From Bacteroidales bacterium (GTDB lineage: Bacteria > Bacteroidota > Bacteroidia > Bacteroidales > UBA932): a stretch of DNA of 64,000 bases. The stretch spans positions 25,037 to 89,036 of the forward strand of contig JAFYUS010000054.1 of the NCBI GenBank assembly GCA_017549505.1, given 5' to 3'. Shown piece by piece: positions 50,005 through 58,913 of the stretch (its first letter is position 1; each line of letters opens with the position of its first letter). The notes beneath the pieces were generated by a model that did no database searches, had not been told where the DNA came from, and was given only the letters and a program-made list of their open reading frames with translations. A program made the translations under genes and the position numbers.

Positions 50005-50799
50005 CTATACGGCTACCGGTGCAGGAATTCTAGGATATGGATCGTAATCTACAAGTTCGAAGTCTTCGTACTTGAAGTCGAAGATGTCCTTTACATCCGG
50101 ATTTATCTTCATCTTCGGCAGCGGGCGAGGCTCACGGCTGAGCTGCAAAGCCACCTGCTCGAAATGGTTGGTGTAGATATGTGTATCACCTGTGGTATGG
50201 ACGAATTCTCCCGGCTGAAGGCCGCATACCTGTGCAATCATCATGGTCAGGAGCGCATAGGATGCGATATTGAACGGCACTCCGAGGAATACGTCGGCGC
50301 TTCTCTGATAAAGCTGACACGAAAGTTTTCCGTCTGCTACATAGAACTGGAAGAGCGAGTGACATGGCGGAAGGGCCATCTTCTCGACTTCAGCGACATT
50401 CCATGCTGAAACGATCATACGACGCGAATCCGGACTGTTCTTTATCTGGTTGATGACGTTCGAAAGCTGGTCGATCGTACCTCCGTCTGGAGTAGGCCAG
50501 CTACGCCACTGGTGGCCATAGACAGGACCGAGGTCACCGTTCTCGTCCGCCCATTCATCCCAGATAGTCACTCCATGGTCCTGGAGATATTTCACGTTTG
50601 TATCACCTGCTATGAACCACAGAAGTTCATAGATGATCGATTTGAGGTGAACTTTCTTTGTAGTAAGAAGCGGGAAACCTTCGCTGAGGTCATAACGCAT
50701 CTGATAACCGAACACGCTCTGTGTGCCGGTTCCGGTGCGGTCGGACTTCATTGTTCCGTTTTCACGGATGTGTCTAAGCAGTTCCAGGTATTGTTTCAT
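50005..50799 (-). CDS. thyA: Thymidylate synthase
   Basis: 264 residues, identical in length to E. coli ThyA. The active-site Cys is in [32 protein letters not shown] and [20 protein letters not shown] are conserved, and [10 protein letters not shown] and the C-terminal APVAV closing residues are present. It methylates dUMP to dTMP using methylene-tetrahydrofolate. It lies 30 bases after the mutarotase gene and 2 before folA, forming a thyA-folA unit. Confidence 0.98.
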   Translation of the reverse strand: MKQYLELLRHIRENGTMKSDRTGTGTQSVFGYQMRYDLSEGFPLLTTKKVHLKSIIYELLWFIAGDTNVKYLQDHGVTIWDEWADENGDLGPVYGHQWRSWPTPDGGTIDQLSNVINQIKNSPDSRRMIVSAWNVAEVEKMALPPCHSLFQFYVADGKLSCQLYQRSADVFLGVPFNIASYALLTMMIAQVCGLQPGEFVHTTGDTHIYTNHFEQVALQLSREPRPLPKMKINPDVKDIFDFKYEDFELVDYDPYPRIPAPVAV

Positions 50800-50829
50800 A
50801 ACCTCGGCAATCTTTTGATGAATTGATGA

Positions 50830-51879
50830 TTAACGGATTCCGAAGGCATAGATTATCGCCTGTTCGTATACTTCACCCGGGCGGAGCACGCAATTCGGAT
50901 ATTCAGGCTTGTTAGGTGCGTCAGGGTAGTTCTGGCACTCTATGGCGATACCGTCATTCTCTCCGTACGCGTGGTCGTTCTTGCCCTCAGGACATCCTGC
51001 AAGCCAGTTTCCTGTATATACCTGGACTCCCGGCTGGGTAGTATAGATATTGAGGGTTCTTCCGCTTTCAGGTGCGTAGAGTTCACAGCAGAACTGGAGC
51101 TGACCAGGTTCAGCACCGTCAATCACCCAGCAGTGGTCATATCCGGAACCTATCTTCAAGGCCTCGAAATCAGCTCTGATATCCTGTCCGACAGGCTTCT
51201 CGTTTACGAAATCCATCGGAGTACCGGCAACAGGTGCGCTTTCTCCGAGCGGAATCTGGGTTTCGTCTGTAGGAAGATACTCCGAGCAGTTCATACGGAG
51301 AGTATGTCCGAGAATGTTTCCGTTTCCTTCTCCGTTGAGGTTGAAATAAGCATGGTTAGTGAGATTGATGACTGTAGGAGCATCTGATTCAGCCGTATAA
51401 GTCATACGAAGCTCGCACTCATCAGTCCATTCATAACGAAGAACTGCCTTCACAGCACCCGGATAGCCCTGTTCGCCATCTTCTGAATAATACATGAACT
51501 CCACTCCACCTTCATGTTCGCGGCTTTCCCATACCTTGTTCTGGAAGCCTTCCGGACCTCCGTGAAGGCTGTTCGGACCATTGTTTATTGGAAGTGAATA
51601 TTCCTTTTCGTCAAGAGTGAACTTACCCAGAGCAATACGGTTTGCGTATCTTCCAGGAGTCTTTCCAAGACACGGTCCGTCTCCGAAATAGCTCATCGGA
51701 TCAGCATATCCGAGAGATACATCAGCCATGTTGCCGTCCTTGTCAGGAACAACGACAGATACGATGGCCGCACCGATACTTCCCAGCTGCACATATGCAC
51801 CTTTAGAGTTTGTTAGGGTATAGAGGAATATCTCCTTACCGCAGGCAGACTTGCCCCAAAGTTCTTTTTTCACTTCCAT
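50830..51879 (-). CDS. Aldose 1-epimerase (mutarotase), cytoplasmic
   Basis: 349 residues without a signal peptide, unlike the lipoprotein paralogue in the arabinose operon. GRYANRIALGKFTLDEKEYS, NNGPNSLHGGPEGFQNKVW, INLTNHAYFNLNG (catalytic His) and the C-terminal IAIECQNYPDAPN (catalytic Glu) are present. It interconverts anomers of galactose or a similar sugar inside the cell. It is the first gene of the run with thyA and folA. Confidence 0.95.
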   Translation of the reverse strand: MEVKKELWGKSACGKEIFLYTLTNSKGAYVQLGSIGAAIVSVVVPDKDGNMADVSLGYADPMSYFGDGPCLGKTPGRYANRIALGKFTLDEKEYSLPINNGPNSLHGGPEGFQNKVWESREHEGGVEFMYYSEDGEQGYPGAVKAVLRYEWTDECELRMTYTAESDAPTVINLTNHAYFNLNGEGNGNILGHTLRMNCSEYLPTDETQIPLGESAPVAGTPMDFVNEKPVGQDIRADFEALKIGSGYDHCWVIDGAEPGQLQFCCELYAPESGRTLNIYTTQPGVQVYTGNWLAGCPEGKNDHAYGENDGIAIECQNYPDAPNKPEYPNCVLRPGEVYEQAIIYAFGIR

Positions 51880-51914
51880 GATATAGTATGTTTGATTATT
51901 TCAGGCAAAACATT

Positions 51915-51922
51915 CAAAGTTA
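51915..51922 (-). promoter_or_regulatory. Probable -7 box for the mutarotase-thyA-folA unit
   Basis: Minus strand TAACTTTG matches TAnnTTTG, 36 bases before the ATG at 51879. Confidence 0.5.
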
Positions 51923-51946
51923 ACATATATATCCGAAAGGGACAAG

Positions 51947-51973
51947 AAAAAGCCACCCGTCGGGTGGCTTTTT
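51947..51973 (-). terminator. Terminator of the suf-folK-glyS operon
   Basis: AGCCACCC-GTC-GGGTGGCT with A- and T-runs on both sides. On the minus strand it begins 17 bases past the glyS stop and ends in TTTTT. Confidence 0.92.
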
Positions 51974-51989
51974 CTGATATTTATAAATG

Positions 51990-53531
51990 TTATTTCAGCT
52001 TCTTGAGGATGTTGCTGAGGTTGACTTCCTTAGAGATGATTGCGTGAAGATCTTCGATTTTTACACGCTCCTGCTCCATGGAATCACGATGACGGATTGT
52101 AACGCAACGGTCTGTGAGAGAGTCGTGGTCAATGGTCACGCAGAAAGGTGTTCCGATCGCATCCTGACGACGATATCTCTTACCGATAGAGTCCTTCTCA
52201 TCATACTGGCAGTTGAAGTCATACTTGAGCTCGTCCATGATCTCTCTTGCAAGTTCAGGAAGACCGTCCTTCTTGATAAGAGGAAGCACAGCAACCTTTA
52301 CCGGTGCAAGAGGTGCAGGAATGCTGAGAACTACGCGGCTTTCGCCATTCTCAAGCTGCTCCTCCTTGTATGAATTAGAAAGAACTGCAAGGAACATACG
52401 GTCAACTCCGATTGAAGTTTCTACAACATATGGAACATAGTTCTCACCGAGTTCAGGATCGAAGTACTGGATCTTCTTTCCAGAGAACTTCTGGTGGTTT
52501 CCAAGGTCAAAATCGGTACGTGAGTGGATTCCCTCAAGCTCCTTGAAACCGAACGGGAAGCGGAATTCGATATCTGTTGCTGCATTTGCATAGTGTGCAA
52601 GCTTGTCATGATCGTGGAAACGATAGTTCTCGTCACCCATTCCAAGAGCCTTATGCCATGCCATACGGTTTTCCTTCCACTTTGCAAACCAGTCGAGTTC
52701 TGTACCAGGCTTGATGAAGAACTGCATCTCCATCTGCTCGAACTCCCTCATACGGAAGATGAACTGACGTGCTACAATCTCGTTTCTGAAAGCCTTACCG
52801 ATCTGTGCGATACCGAAAGGAATCTTCATACGGCCAGTCTTCTGCACATTAAGATAGTTTACGAAAATACCCTGTGCAGTCTCCGGACGGAGATAAATGA
52901 TGTTTGACTCACCTGAAACGCTTCCAAGCTGTGTCGAGAACATAAGGTTGAACTGACGTACATCTGTCCAGTTCTTTGTACCTGAAATAGGGCATGCAAT
53001 CTCACAGTCGATAATGATCTGGCGAAGCTCTGCAAGGTCATTTGCATTGAGAGCGTCAGCCATTCTCTTCTTTACCTCGTCTATCTTCTTCTGATTTCTG
53101 AGGACATTAGGGTTTGTAGCCCTGAACTGAGTCTCATCGAATGACTCACCGAATTTCTTCTTACCCTTCTCTACATCCTTCTCGATCTTTTCCTCGAGCT
53201 TGCCGATATAATCCTCGATAAGAACGTCAGCACGATATCTCTTCTTTGAATCCTTGTTGTCGATAAGAGGGTCGTTGAAGGCACCAACATGTCCTGAAGC
53301 CTCCCAGATCTTAGGATGCATGAAGATCGCAGAGTCAATACCTACGATATTCTCATGAAGCCTTGTCATTGCCTCCCACCAGTATCTCTTGATGTTGCTC
53401 TTGAGTTCTGATCCAAGCTGTCCATAGTCGTATACGGCACCGAGACCGTCATAGATCTCGCTTGAAGGGAAAATGAAACCGTACTCCTTACAGTGAGCTA
53501 CGAGAATCTTAAAAAGTTCTTCCTGTGTCAT
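51990..53531 (-). CDS. glyS: Glycyl-tRNA synthetase, single-chain (alpha2) type
   Basis: 513 residues; class II synthetase of the dimeric eukaryote-like type rather than the alpha2beta2 type of E. coli. YGFIFPSSEIYDGLGAVYDY then GQLGSELKSNIKRYWW is the conserved start, RPETAQGIFVNYLN and FRNEIVARQFIFRMREFEQM hold motif 2, and VVETSIGVDRMFLAVL is motif 3. The C-terminal anticodon domain begins at about residue 405 (APVKVAVLPLI). It charges tRNA(Gly). It is the last gene of an operon and starts 7 bases after folK. Confidence 0.96.
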   Translation of the reverse strand: MTQEELFKILVAHCKEYGFIFPSSEIYDGLGAVYDYGQLGSELKSNIKRYWWEAMTRLHENIVGIDSAIFMHPKIWEASGHVGAFNDPLIDNKDSKKRYRADVLIEDYIGKLEEKIEKDVEKGKKKFGESFDETQFRATNPNVLRNQKKIDEVKKRMADALNANDLAELRQIIIDCEIACPISGTKNWTDVRQFNLMFSTQLGSVSGESNIIYLRPETAQGIFVNYLNVQKTGRMKIPFGIAQIGKAFRNEIVARQFIFRMREFEQMEMQFFIKPGTELDWFAKWKENRMAWHKALGMGDENYRFHDHDKLAHYANAATDIEFRFPFGFKELEGIHSRTDFDLGNHQKFSGKKIQYFDPELGENYVPYVVETSIGVDRMFLAVLSNSYKEEQLENGESRVVLSIPAPLAPVKVAVLPLIKKDGLPELAREIMDELKYDFNCQYDEKDSIGKRYRRQDAIGTPFCVTIDHDSLTDRCVTIRHRDSMEQERVKIEDLHAIISKEVNLSNILKKLK

Positions 53532-53538
53532 AATTGTA

Positions 53539-53997
53539 TTATAGTTTATTATTGATTTCCTTTAAGGGTATCATAACGAAATCCCTCTCGTACATAAGTT
53601 TATGCGGAACCGTAAGTTCCTCACAATCAATTTTATTATCTCCGAAGAGCAGGATATCTATATCTATCGGACGATCCGAATATATCCTCTCACCTTTTTC
53701 ATCATACTGTGGATTTCCTGTCCTGCCAAGCCTTCTTTCGATACTCTTGCATATTTCGAGTATCATTAGACCCTCGGCTTCCGGATTATATCCTTCATTA
53801 AATTCGAGTTCATAAAGAACAGCTGCATTAATGAAATTATCTGCTGATTCAAATCCCCATGGTTCTGTCTCTATAAAACTGGAAACAGCCTTGAAAGGCG
53901 TTCCTAATTCAATATTGAGCAGACTCAGGGCATCTTCTATATTCTTCCTCTTATCGCCTCTATTAGAGCCTAAAGACAGATATAAATCAACCTTCAC
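53539..53997 (-). CDS. folK: 2-amino-4-hydroxy-6-hydroxymethyldihydropteridine diphosphokinase
   Basis: 152 residues. LYLSLGSNRGDKRKNIEDAL is the conserved start with the GSN loop, the FIETEPWGFESADNFINAAV segment matches the pterin site, and DRPIDIDILLFGD carries the two Asp that hold Mg-ATP. It transfers diphosphate from ATP to the pterin in folate synthesis. It lies 27 bases after the DUF59 gene. Confidence 0.95.
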   Translation of the reverse strand: MKVDLYLSLGSNRGDKRKNIEDALSLLNIELGTPFKAVSSFIETEPWGFESADNFINAAVLYELEFNEGYNPEAEGLMILEICKSIERRLGRTGNPQYDEKGERIYSDRPIDIDILLFGDNKIDCEELTVPHKLMYERDFVMIPLKEINNKL

Positions 53998-54024
53998 CTT
54001 ACCTTCTCTCTCCCCTTCTGTCCT

Positions 54025-54396
54025 TCAGTCATCAAGTCCAAGTTCAACAAGTGCCTCCTCAGACATCCTGCTTCTGTCCCATTCCGGTTCCCAGACAAGA
54101 TCAACTCTGACGCTTACCACACCAGGGACATCAGCAACAGCCGACCTTACCTGTTCAACAACATAATCAGCCATCGGACAATTCGGAGCTGTAAGAGTCA
54201 TCTGGATATAGACATTATGATCATCGTCGACCTTGACTTCGTAAATAAGTCCAAGATCATACACATTTACCGGAATCTCAGGGTCATAAACCTGCCTGAG
54301 AGCCATTATTATATCTCTTTCAAGTCTCATCTTTCTTTCCTTATCTTCCTCTGCTATCTCAGCAGATTTACGTTTAAACCAATCCTTCAGTCCCAT
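54025..54396 (-). CDS. MIP18/DUF59 family iron-sulfur assembly factor (SufT-like)
   Basis: 123 residues. A charged N-terminal helix of about 28 residues precedes the DUF59 domain, with QVYDPEIPVNVYDLGLIYEV and LTAPNCPMADYVVEQVRSAV, whose Cys is the conserved reactive residue. Proteins of this family assist maturation of Fe-S proteins. It overlaps the sufE gene by 23 bases. Confidence 0.93.
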   Translation of the reverse strand: MGLKDWFKRKSAEIAEEDKERKMRLERDIIMALRQVYDPEIPVNVYDLGLIYEVKVDDDHNVYIQMTLTAPNCPMADYVVEQVRSAVADVPGVVSVRVDLVWEPEWDRSRMSEEALVELGLDD

Positions 54397-54793
54397 AAGC
54401 TATTTCTCTGATCTTTGCAATCATCGACACCAATCCGTTTGCACGTGTAGGAGACAAATTCTCCTTTAATCCTATCTTCTCCACAACGGAGAAATCCGAT
54501 GAAAGTATCTCATTTGCAGTTCTGCCGGAATAAAGTCCTATCAGAAGTGAAATTATACCCTTGGTAATGATGGCATCACTGTCTGCATTGAAGAAGATTT
54601 TTCCATCTTCAACCTTATAATCCAGCCATACTCTTGATTGACAACCTTTTATAAGTTTATCATCAGTCTTGGCACTATCTGGATAGTCTGTAAGTGACTT
54701 TCCAAGTTCGATCAGATATTCGTATTTGTCCAGCCACTCTTCATACATCGAGAATTCCTCGACAATGGCGTTTTCTGCTTCCTGTAATGTCAT
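54374..54793 (-). CDS. sufE: SufE-family sulfur acceptor
   Basis: 139 residues. LIKGCQSRVWL contains the Cys that takes persulfide from SufS, and NADSDAIITKGIISLLIGLY and LSPTRANGLVSMI are family motifs. It passes sulfur from the desulfurase to the scaffold. It begins 6 bases after sufS and overlaps the following gene by 23 bases. Confidence 0.95.
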   Translation of the reverse strand: MTLQEAENAIVEEFSMYEEWLDKYEYLIELGKSLTDYPDSAKTDDKLIKGCQSRVWLDYKVEDGKIFFNADSDAIITKGIISLLIGLYSGRTANEILSSDFSVVEKIGLKENLSPTRANGLVSMIAKIREIAYGTEGLV

Positions 54794-54799
54794 GATTCC

Positions 54800-56029
54800 T
54801 TATTGCAACATCTTTATGGCTTTATCCAAGCACCTAATAAAATATTCTGCTTCCTCAAGCGTGTTATATGGAGCTAGAGACACTCTCAGCATACCTGTGA
54901 CACCAAACCGGGTCATAAGAGGTTCAGCACACATCTGACCTGACCTGACAGCAATTCCCATCTTATCAAGAATCAAAGCCAGATCCTCATGATGAATACC
55001 TTTTACAGTAAATGAGAAAAGAGGAATCTTTTCTTCATTTGTTCCTCGTGGAACTCCATAAAGGGTTATTCTTTCATCTGATCTCAGATAATCGAGCAAA
55101 TAATCCCTTATTTTATCTAATTTATCCACTAATTCATTATCATTCAATAAATTAGTAAATTCAATAGCTGACTTTAATGTAGCTGCAGATGCAAAATTCT
55201 GAGTACCGGCCTCAAACTTCATAGGGAGCGGAGCATATGTTGTCTCCTCGAAAGAAACAGTACCAACCATCTCGCCTCCTCCCATATATGGAGGCATCTC
55301 ATCAAGAAGTTCCTTCTTTCCATAAAGAACTCCTGTTCCGGTGGCAGCATACAACTTATGGCCGGAGAATACATAAAAATCACAATCAAGATCCTGGACA
55401 TCCACCTTGGAATGAACCACTCCCTGAGCTCCATCTATAAGGACAGGAATTCCTGAAGCGTGGCATTTCTCTATTATTTCCTTGACCGGATTGATCAATC
55501 CAAGAACATTGGAAATATGAGTCACTGCCATTATCCTGGTCTTGTCAGAAAGAATTTCATCAAGCATTTCAGTCCTGAGATGACCGCTGTCGTCTACAGG
55601 AAGCACCTTCAGAACAGCACCTTTCCTTTTGCACATCATCTGCCACGGAACAATGTTGGAATGATGTTCAGCTTCAGTGACTACAATTTCATCACCTTCC
55701 TTGACAAACGCTTCTCCGAAACTGAATGCTACAAGATTTAAAGCAGCTGTAGTTCCACTTGTAAATATTATTTCTTCCCTGCTTATTGCATTGATAAAAT
55801 CCCTTACAGAATCTCTTGCCTGTTCATATGCCTGAGTCGCCTCATCAGCTAGACGATGAACAGCTCGGTGTATGTTTGCATTTGACTCCGAAGTGATCTT
55901 TGTCCACATATCAATTACAGACTGAGGTCTCTGACTTGTAGCAGCATTATCAAAATACACAAGATCCTTACCGTACACCTTTCTGGAAAGTGCAGGAAAA
56001 AGGGATCTTATTTCTTCAATTCTAGCCAT
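54800..56029 (-). CDS. sufS: Cysteine desulfurase, SufS type
   Basis: 409 residues from the ATG of MARIEEIRSLFPAL. An ATG 3 codons upstream is possible; the farther open frame passes through the -7 box and is rejected. DLVYFDNAATSQRPQSVID is the conserved start, FSGHKLYAATGTGVLYG contains the PLP lysine, and VRSGQMCAEPLM the catalytic Cys. It releases sulfur from cysteine for Fe-S assembly with the adjacent SufE. The scaffold genes sufBCD are not in this window. Confidence 0.95.
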   Translation of the reverse strand: MARIEEIRSLFPALSRKVYGKDLVYFDNAATSQRPQSVIDMWTKITSESNANIHRAVHRLADEATQAYEQARDSVRDFINAISREEIIFTSGTTAALNLVAFSFGEAFVKEGDEIVVTEAEHHSNIVPWQMMCKRKGAVLKVLPVDDSGHLRTEMLDEILSDKTRIMAVTHISNVLGLINPVKEIIEKCHASGIPVLIDGAQGVVHSKVDVQDLDCDFYVFSGHKLYAATGTGVLYGKKELLDEMPPYMGGGEMVGTVSFEETTYAPLPMKFEAGTQNFASAATLKSAIEFTNLLNDNELVDKLDKIRDYLLDYLRSDERITLYGVPRGTNEEKIPLFSFTVKGIHHEDLALILDKMGIAVRSGQMCAEPLMTRFGVTGMLRVSLAPYNTLEEAEYFIRCLDKAIKMLQ

Positions 56030-56070
56030 AAAAGTCATTGATACACGCGCGCATACACGCAATAAGCCTG

Positions 56071-56078
56071 CAAATTTA
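56071..56078 (-). promoter_or_regulatory. Probable -7 box for the suf-folK-glyS operon
   Basis: Minus strand TAAATTTG, 42 bases before the sufS ATG at 56029. Confidence 0.5.
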
Positions 56079-56111
56079 GCAATTTTGCTCGTTCTTTTAC
56101 AGAATTTTAGA

Positions 56112-56119
56112 TATTTTTG
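56112..56119 (+). promoter_or_regulatory. Probable -7 box for ruvA
   Basis: TATTTTTG matches TAnnTTTG. It implies a leader of about 60 bases before the ATG at 56181. Confidence 0.5.
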
Positions 56120-56180
56120 CAATGTACCGCCGTTGCAGGTACTGAATAAAAAGCAGAAACAAATCTAAAAACATAAGAAA

Positions 56181-56768
56181 ATGATAGACTACATAAAGGG
56201 TAACGTAGCAGAATTAACTCCTACAGACCTGGTCCTGGAATGCTACGGAATCGGATATAGAATACTGATTTCTCTCCAGACTTATGAAGTACTGAACGGA
56301 AAATCTGAAACTACCGTATACATACATCACTACCTGAGAGAAGATGAAGAACTGTATTATGGTTTCGCAACCAAAGATGAAAGAGAACTGTTCAGACTCC
56401 TTATCGGAGTATCTGGAATAGGCGCATCAACAGCCAGAATGATGTTATCTTCTCTCACATCCGATGAAATAAGAAATGCAATCATTGCAGAAGATATAAA
56501 TAAGATAAAGAGCATAAAGGGTATTGGACTGAAGAGTGCCCAAAGGCTCATTTTAGAGCTGAAGGATAAAGTTGTCGGAGGAAAAGGAAGTGACACTACC
56601 CCACTATTCCAGACAGGATCTCCAGGAGTTACTGACGAAGCTGTCACCGCACTTGTGATGCTGGGCTTCACAAAAGCGAATGTAAACAAAGCCGTAGCAG
56701 CTGTTCTCAAGGAATCACCAAAAGCGACTTTAGAAGAAATAATAAAATTAGCTTTGAAAAGATTATAA
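56181..56768 (+). CDS. ruvA: Holliday junction branch migration complex subunit RuvA
   Basis: 195 residues, usual length. The N-terminal OB domain begins MIDYIKGNVAELTPTDLVLE. Two helix-hairpin-helix motifs follow (LIGVSGIGASTARMML, IKGIGLKSAQRLILELKD), and the C-terminal RuvB-binding domain (about 147-195) includes VTALVMLGFTKANVNKAV. It binds the four-way junction and loads RuvB. It converges with mnmG across the 40-base palindrome. Confidence 0.97.
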   Translation: MIDYIKGNVAELTPTDLVLECYGIGYRILISLQTYEVLNGKSETTVYIHHYLREDEELYYGFATKDERELFRLLIGVSGIGASTARMMLSSLTSDEIRNAIIAEDINKIKSIKGIGLKSAQRLILELKDKVVGGKGSDTTPLFQTGSPGVTDEAVTALVMLGFTKANVNKAVAAVLKESPKATLEEIIKLALKRL

Positions 56769-56806
56769 AAAGAAAAAGAGTTCCACGTGGAACTCTTTTT
56801 CTTTTT
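56767..56806. terminator. 40-base perfect palindrome: bidirectional terminator of ruvA and mnmG with parS-like centre
   Basis: The left arm AAAAAGAAAAAGAGTTCCAC is followed at once by its exact reverse complement. A-rich and T-rich ends suit termination in both directions, and the stop codons of ruvA and mnmG border it within 2 bases. The central 14 bases are GTTCCACGTGGAAC. Confidence 0.8.
56780..56793. promoter_or_regulatory. parS-like site 1
   Basis: GTTCCACGTGGAAC agrees with the inner part of the widely conserved ParB site (TGTTNCACGTGNAACA). The outermost bases are A and T instead of T and A. It is located between ruvA and mnmG. mnmG (gidA) neighbours parAB and the origin in many bacteria, but no parA or parB gene is in this window. 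Confidence 0.6.
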
Positions 56807-56807
56807 T

Positions 56808-58910
56808 TTATCTACCAAAATACACAAGTAGGACTGATATATCAGCAGGAGAAATTCCCGATATTCGAGAAGCCTGAGCTATTGTTCTAGGTGCATATTT
56901 TTTAAGTTTCTGTCTACATTCAATTGACAGACTTTCAACTTTATCAAAATCAAAATCTTCAGGAATGGCAAGATTTTCAAGCCTCATGATCTTATCAGCC
57001 ATCTGCTGTTCCCTTTCAATATATCCCTTATATTTGATGGATATTTCAGATGAATCCAATATTTCTCTACAGTAGTTCCTATTAATCTTAGAGTTCATAT
57101 ATTCCCTGTCTAGCTTCGAAACAGGATATTCAGTATTGAACTTCAAAGTATATACTGCATCAGAATATGAAGTAGTTTCACATTCTTTATTAATAAACTG
57201 GCTGACAGAATCTCTATTACCATATTCTAAAAGATCAGAATAAACAGAAGATTCTTTTAAGATACCTGTTAAAGGAGAAAGAAATTCTTCTTCTATATTG
57301 ATATTGAATTTAGAAAAAGTTCCACGTGGAACTAAATTAAAAATATCAGATAATTTTGTCTGAGGCCTCGATATCAATTCAGCAATACGTCTACGGGACG
57401 GTATTTCAGAAGTTCCCACAGAAACAAGATAATCATTGATATATTCTGGTTTGATAGACGCGTCCTGGAAGAAATTATTGAATCTTTCAATAGAATCATA
57501 CTTTCTCATAGTATAATCATACCTGAACTTATCGGCCAGACCTATTTCAAAAGAAGACGGAGTAAGTCTTATATCAGCATTATCCTGGCGCAAAAGAATC
57601 CTGTACTCTGCTCTGGAAGTAAACATTCTATAAGGTTCATCAACTCCCTTTGTAATAAGGTCATCTATCAGGACGCCGATATATGCCTGGTCACGCTTAA
57701 GGATAAACGGATCCTTACCGGCTACCTTAAGATGCGCATTGATTCCCGCCATCAATCCCTGGGCGGCAGCTTCTTCGTAACCTGTAGTTCCGTTTACCTG
57801 TCCGGCAAGGAAAAGACCGTCAATCTGCTTCAATTCAAGCGTAGGCTTGAGTTGAGTAGGGTCAAAATAATCATATTCGACCGCATAAGCTGGTCTATAA
57901 ACTTTAGCATTCTCCAGTCCCTCTATATTATGAAGAGCTTCCATCTGAATATCGAGTGGAAGAGATGAAGAAAATCCCTGGAGATAATATTCGTTGGTTC
58001 CTCTTCCCTCTGGCTCAAGGAAAAGCTGATGTTCGTTCTTTCCGGCAAAGGTCCTGAGCTTATCTTCAATACTAGGACAATATCTTGGTCCTATTCCAGT
58101 GATCAATCCGGAGAACAATGGAGAATCACCAAATCCACTCTTTAGGATATCATGTACCTTCTCATTTGTATGAACAATGAAGCAAGGCATCTGGGGAGTA
58201 CCGTTCTGCGCAGTCGAAAGATAAGGTAGGTAAGAAAACTTTTCAGGATCTTCATCACCAAACTGATGGATCATATTCGAAGTGTCGACAGAAGATATAT
58301 CAATACGAGGCGGAGTACCTGTCTTCATTCTTGCAGTAGCCACACCCATGGAAACAAGTTGTGAAGTCAGACCATGGGAAGGCAACTCCCCTATTCGTCC
58401 TCCTTCGAACATCGTACGTCCTATGAACATCCTACCTTCAAGAAAGGTTCCTGCAGTCAGAATAACCGTCTGAGAATTGAATTTTGCACCTGTAGTTGTA
58501 CATACACCCGAAATTTTTGAACCATCAAAAAGAAAACCAGTCACAGTATCTTGGTAAATATCTAATTTACAGGCACTTTCGAGCAATTTTCTCCAATACA
58601 AGGAAAATTGGATTTTATCACATTGAGCACGAGGACTCCACATTGCAGGACCTTTGGACCTGTTGAGCATCCTGAACTGAAGAGTAGAAGCATCAGTTAT
58701 AATGCCTGTATATCCCCCAAGAGCATCTATCTCTCTGATTATCTGACCTTTAGCAATACCTCCAATAGCAGGATTACAAGACATCTGTGCAAATTTGTTC
58801 ATATCCATAGATATAAGAAGCACAGATGAACCCATCCTTGATGCAGCCATGGCGGCTTCACAACCGGCATGACCACCACCTACGACTATAACATCATAAA
58901 CTTTATTCAT
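56808..58910 (-). CDS. mnmG: tRNA uridine-5-carboxymethylaminomethyl modification enzyme MnmG (GidA)
   Basis: 700 residues, about 70-80 more than usual (roughly 620-630). The FAD-binding start [20 protein letters not shown] and the motifs [20 protein letters not shown] and [17 protein letters not shown] are standard. The conserved C-terminal part resumes with [17 protein letters not shown] and ends [12 protein letters not shown]. Between about residue 526 ([16 protein letters not shown]) and 605 lies sequence I cannot match to the family, and its beginning is encoded by a parS-like palindrome. With MnmE it modifies the wobble uridine of several tRNAs. It starts 3 bases after ybeY. Confidence 0.93.
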   Translation of the reverse strand: MNKVYDVIVVGGGHAGCEAAMAASRMGSSVLLISMDMNKFAQMSCNPAIGGIAKGQIIREIDALGGYTGIITDASTLQFRMLNRSKGPAMWSPRAQCDKIQFSLYWRKLLESACKLDIYQDTVTGFLFDGSKISGVCTTTGAKFNSQTVILTAGTFLEGRMFIGRTMFEGGRIGELPSHGLTSQLVSMGVATARMKTGTPPRIDISSVDTSNMIHQFGDEDPEKFSYLPYLSTAQNGTPQMPCFIVHTNEKVHDILKSGFGDSPLFSGLITGIGPRYCPSIEDKLRTFAGKNEHQLFLEPEGRGTNEYYLQGFSSSLPLDIQMEALHNIEGLENAKVYRPAYAVEYDYFDPTQLKPTLELKQIDGLFLAGQVNGTTGYEEAAAQGLMAGINAHLKVAGKDPFILKRDQAYIGVLIDDLITKGVDEPYRMFTSRAEYRILLRQDNADIRLTPSSFEIGLADKFRYDYTMRKYDSIERFNNFFQDASIKPEYINDYLVSVGTSEIPSRRRIAELISRPQTKLSDIFNLVPRGTFSKFNINIEEEFLSPLTGILKESSVYSDLLEYGNRDSVSQFINKECETTSYSDAVYTLKFNTEYPVSKLDREYMNSKINRNYCREILDSSEISIKYKGYIEREQQMADKIMRLENLAIPEDFDFDKVESLSIECRQKLKKYAPRTIAQASRISGISPADISVLLVYFGR
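57319..57332. promoter_or_regulatory. parS-like site 2, inside mnmG
   Basis: A second perfect GTTCCACGTGGAAC, 539 bases from site 1. It encodes Val-Pro-Arg-Gly-Thr in MnmG (VPRGT) at the start of the unmatched segment. No other copy was found in the window. Confidence 0.6.
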
Positions 58911-58913
58911 ACA

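Noticed and set aside
55123-55131. TTATCCACT, one base from a DnaA box
   Set aside because: It is a single site inside sufS with no cluster of further boxes, so it does not support an origin here.
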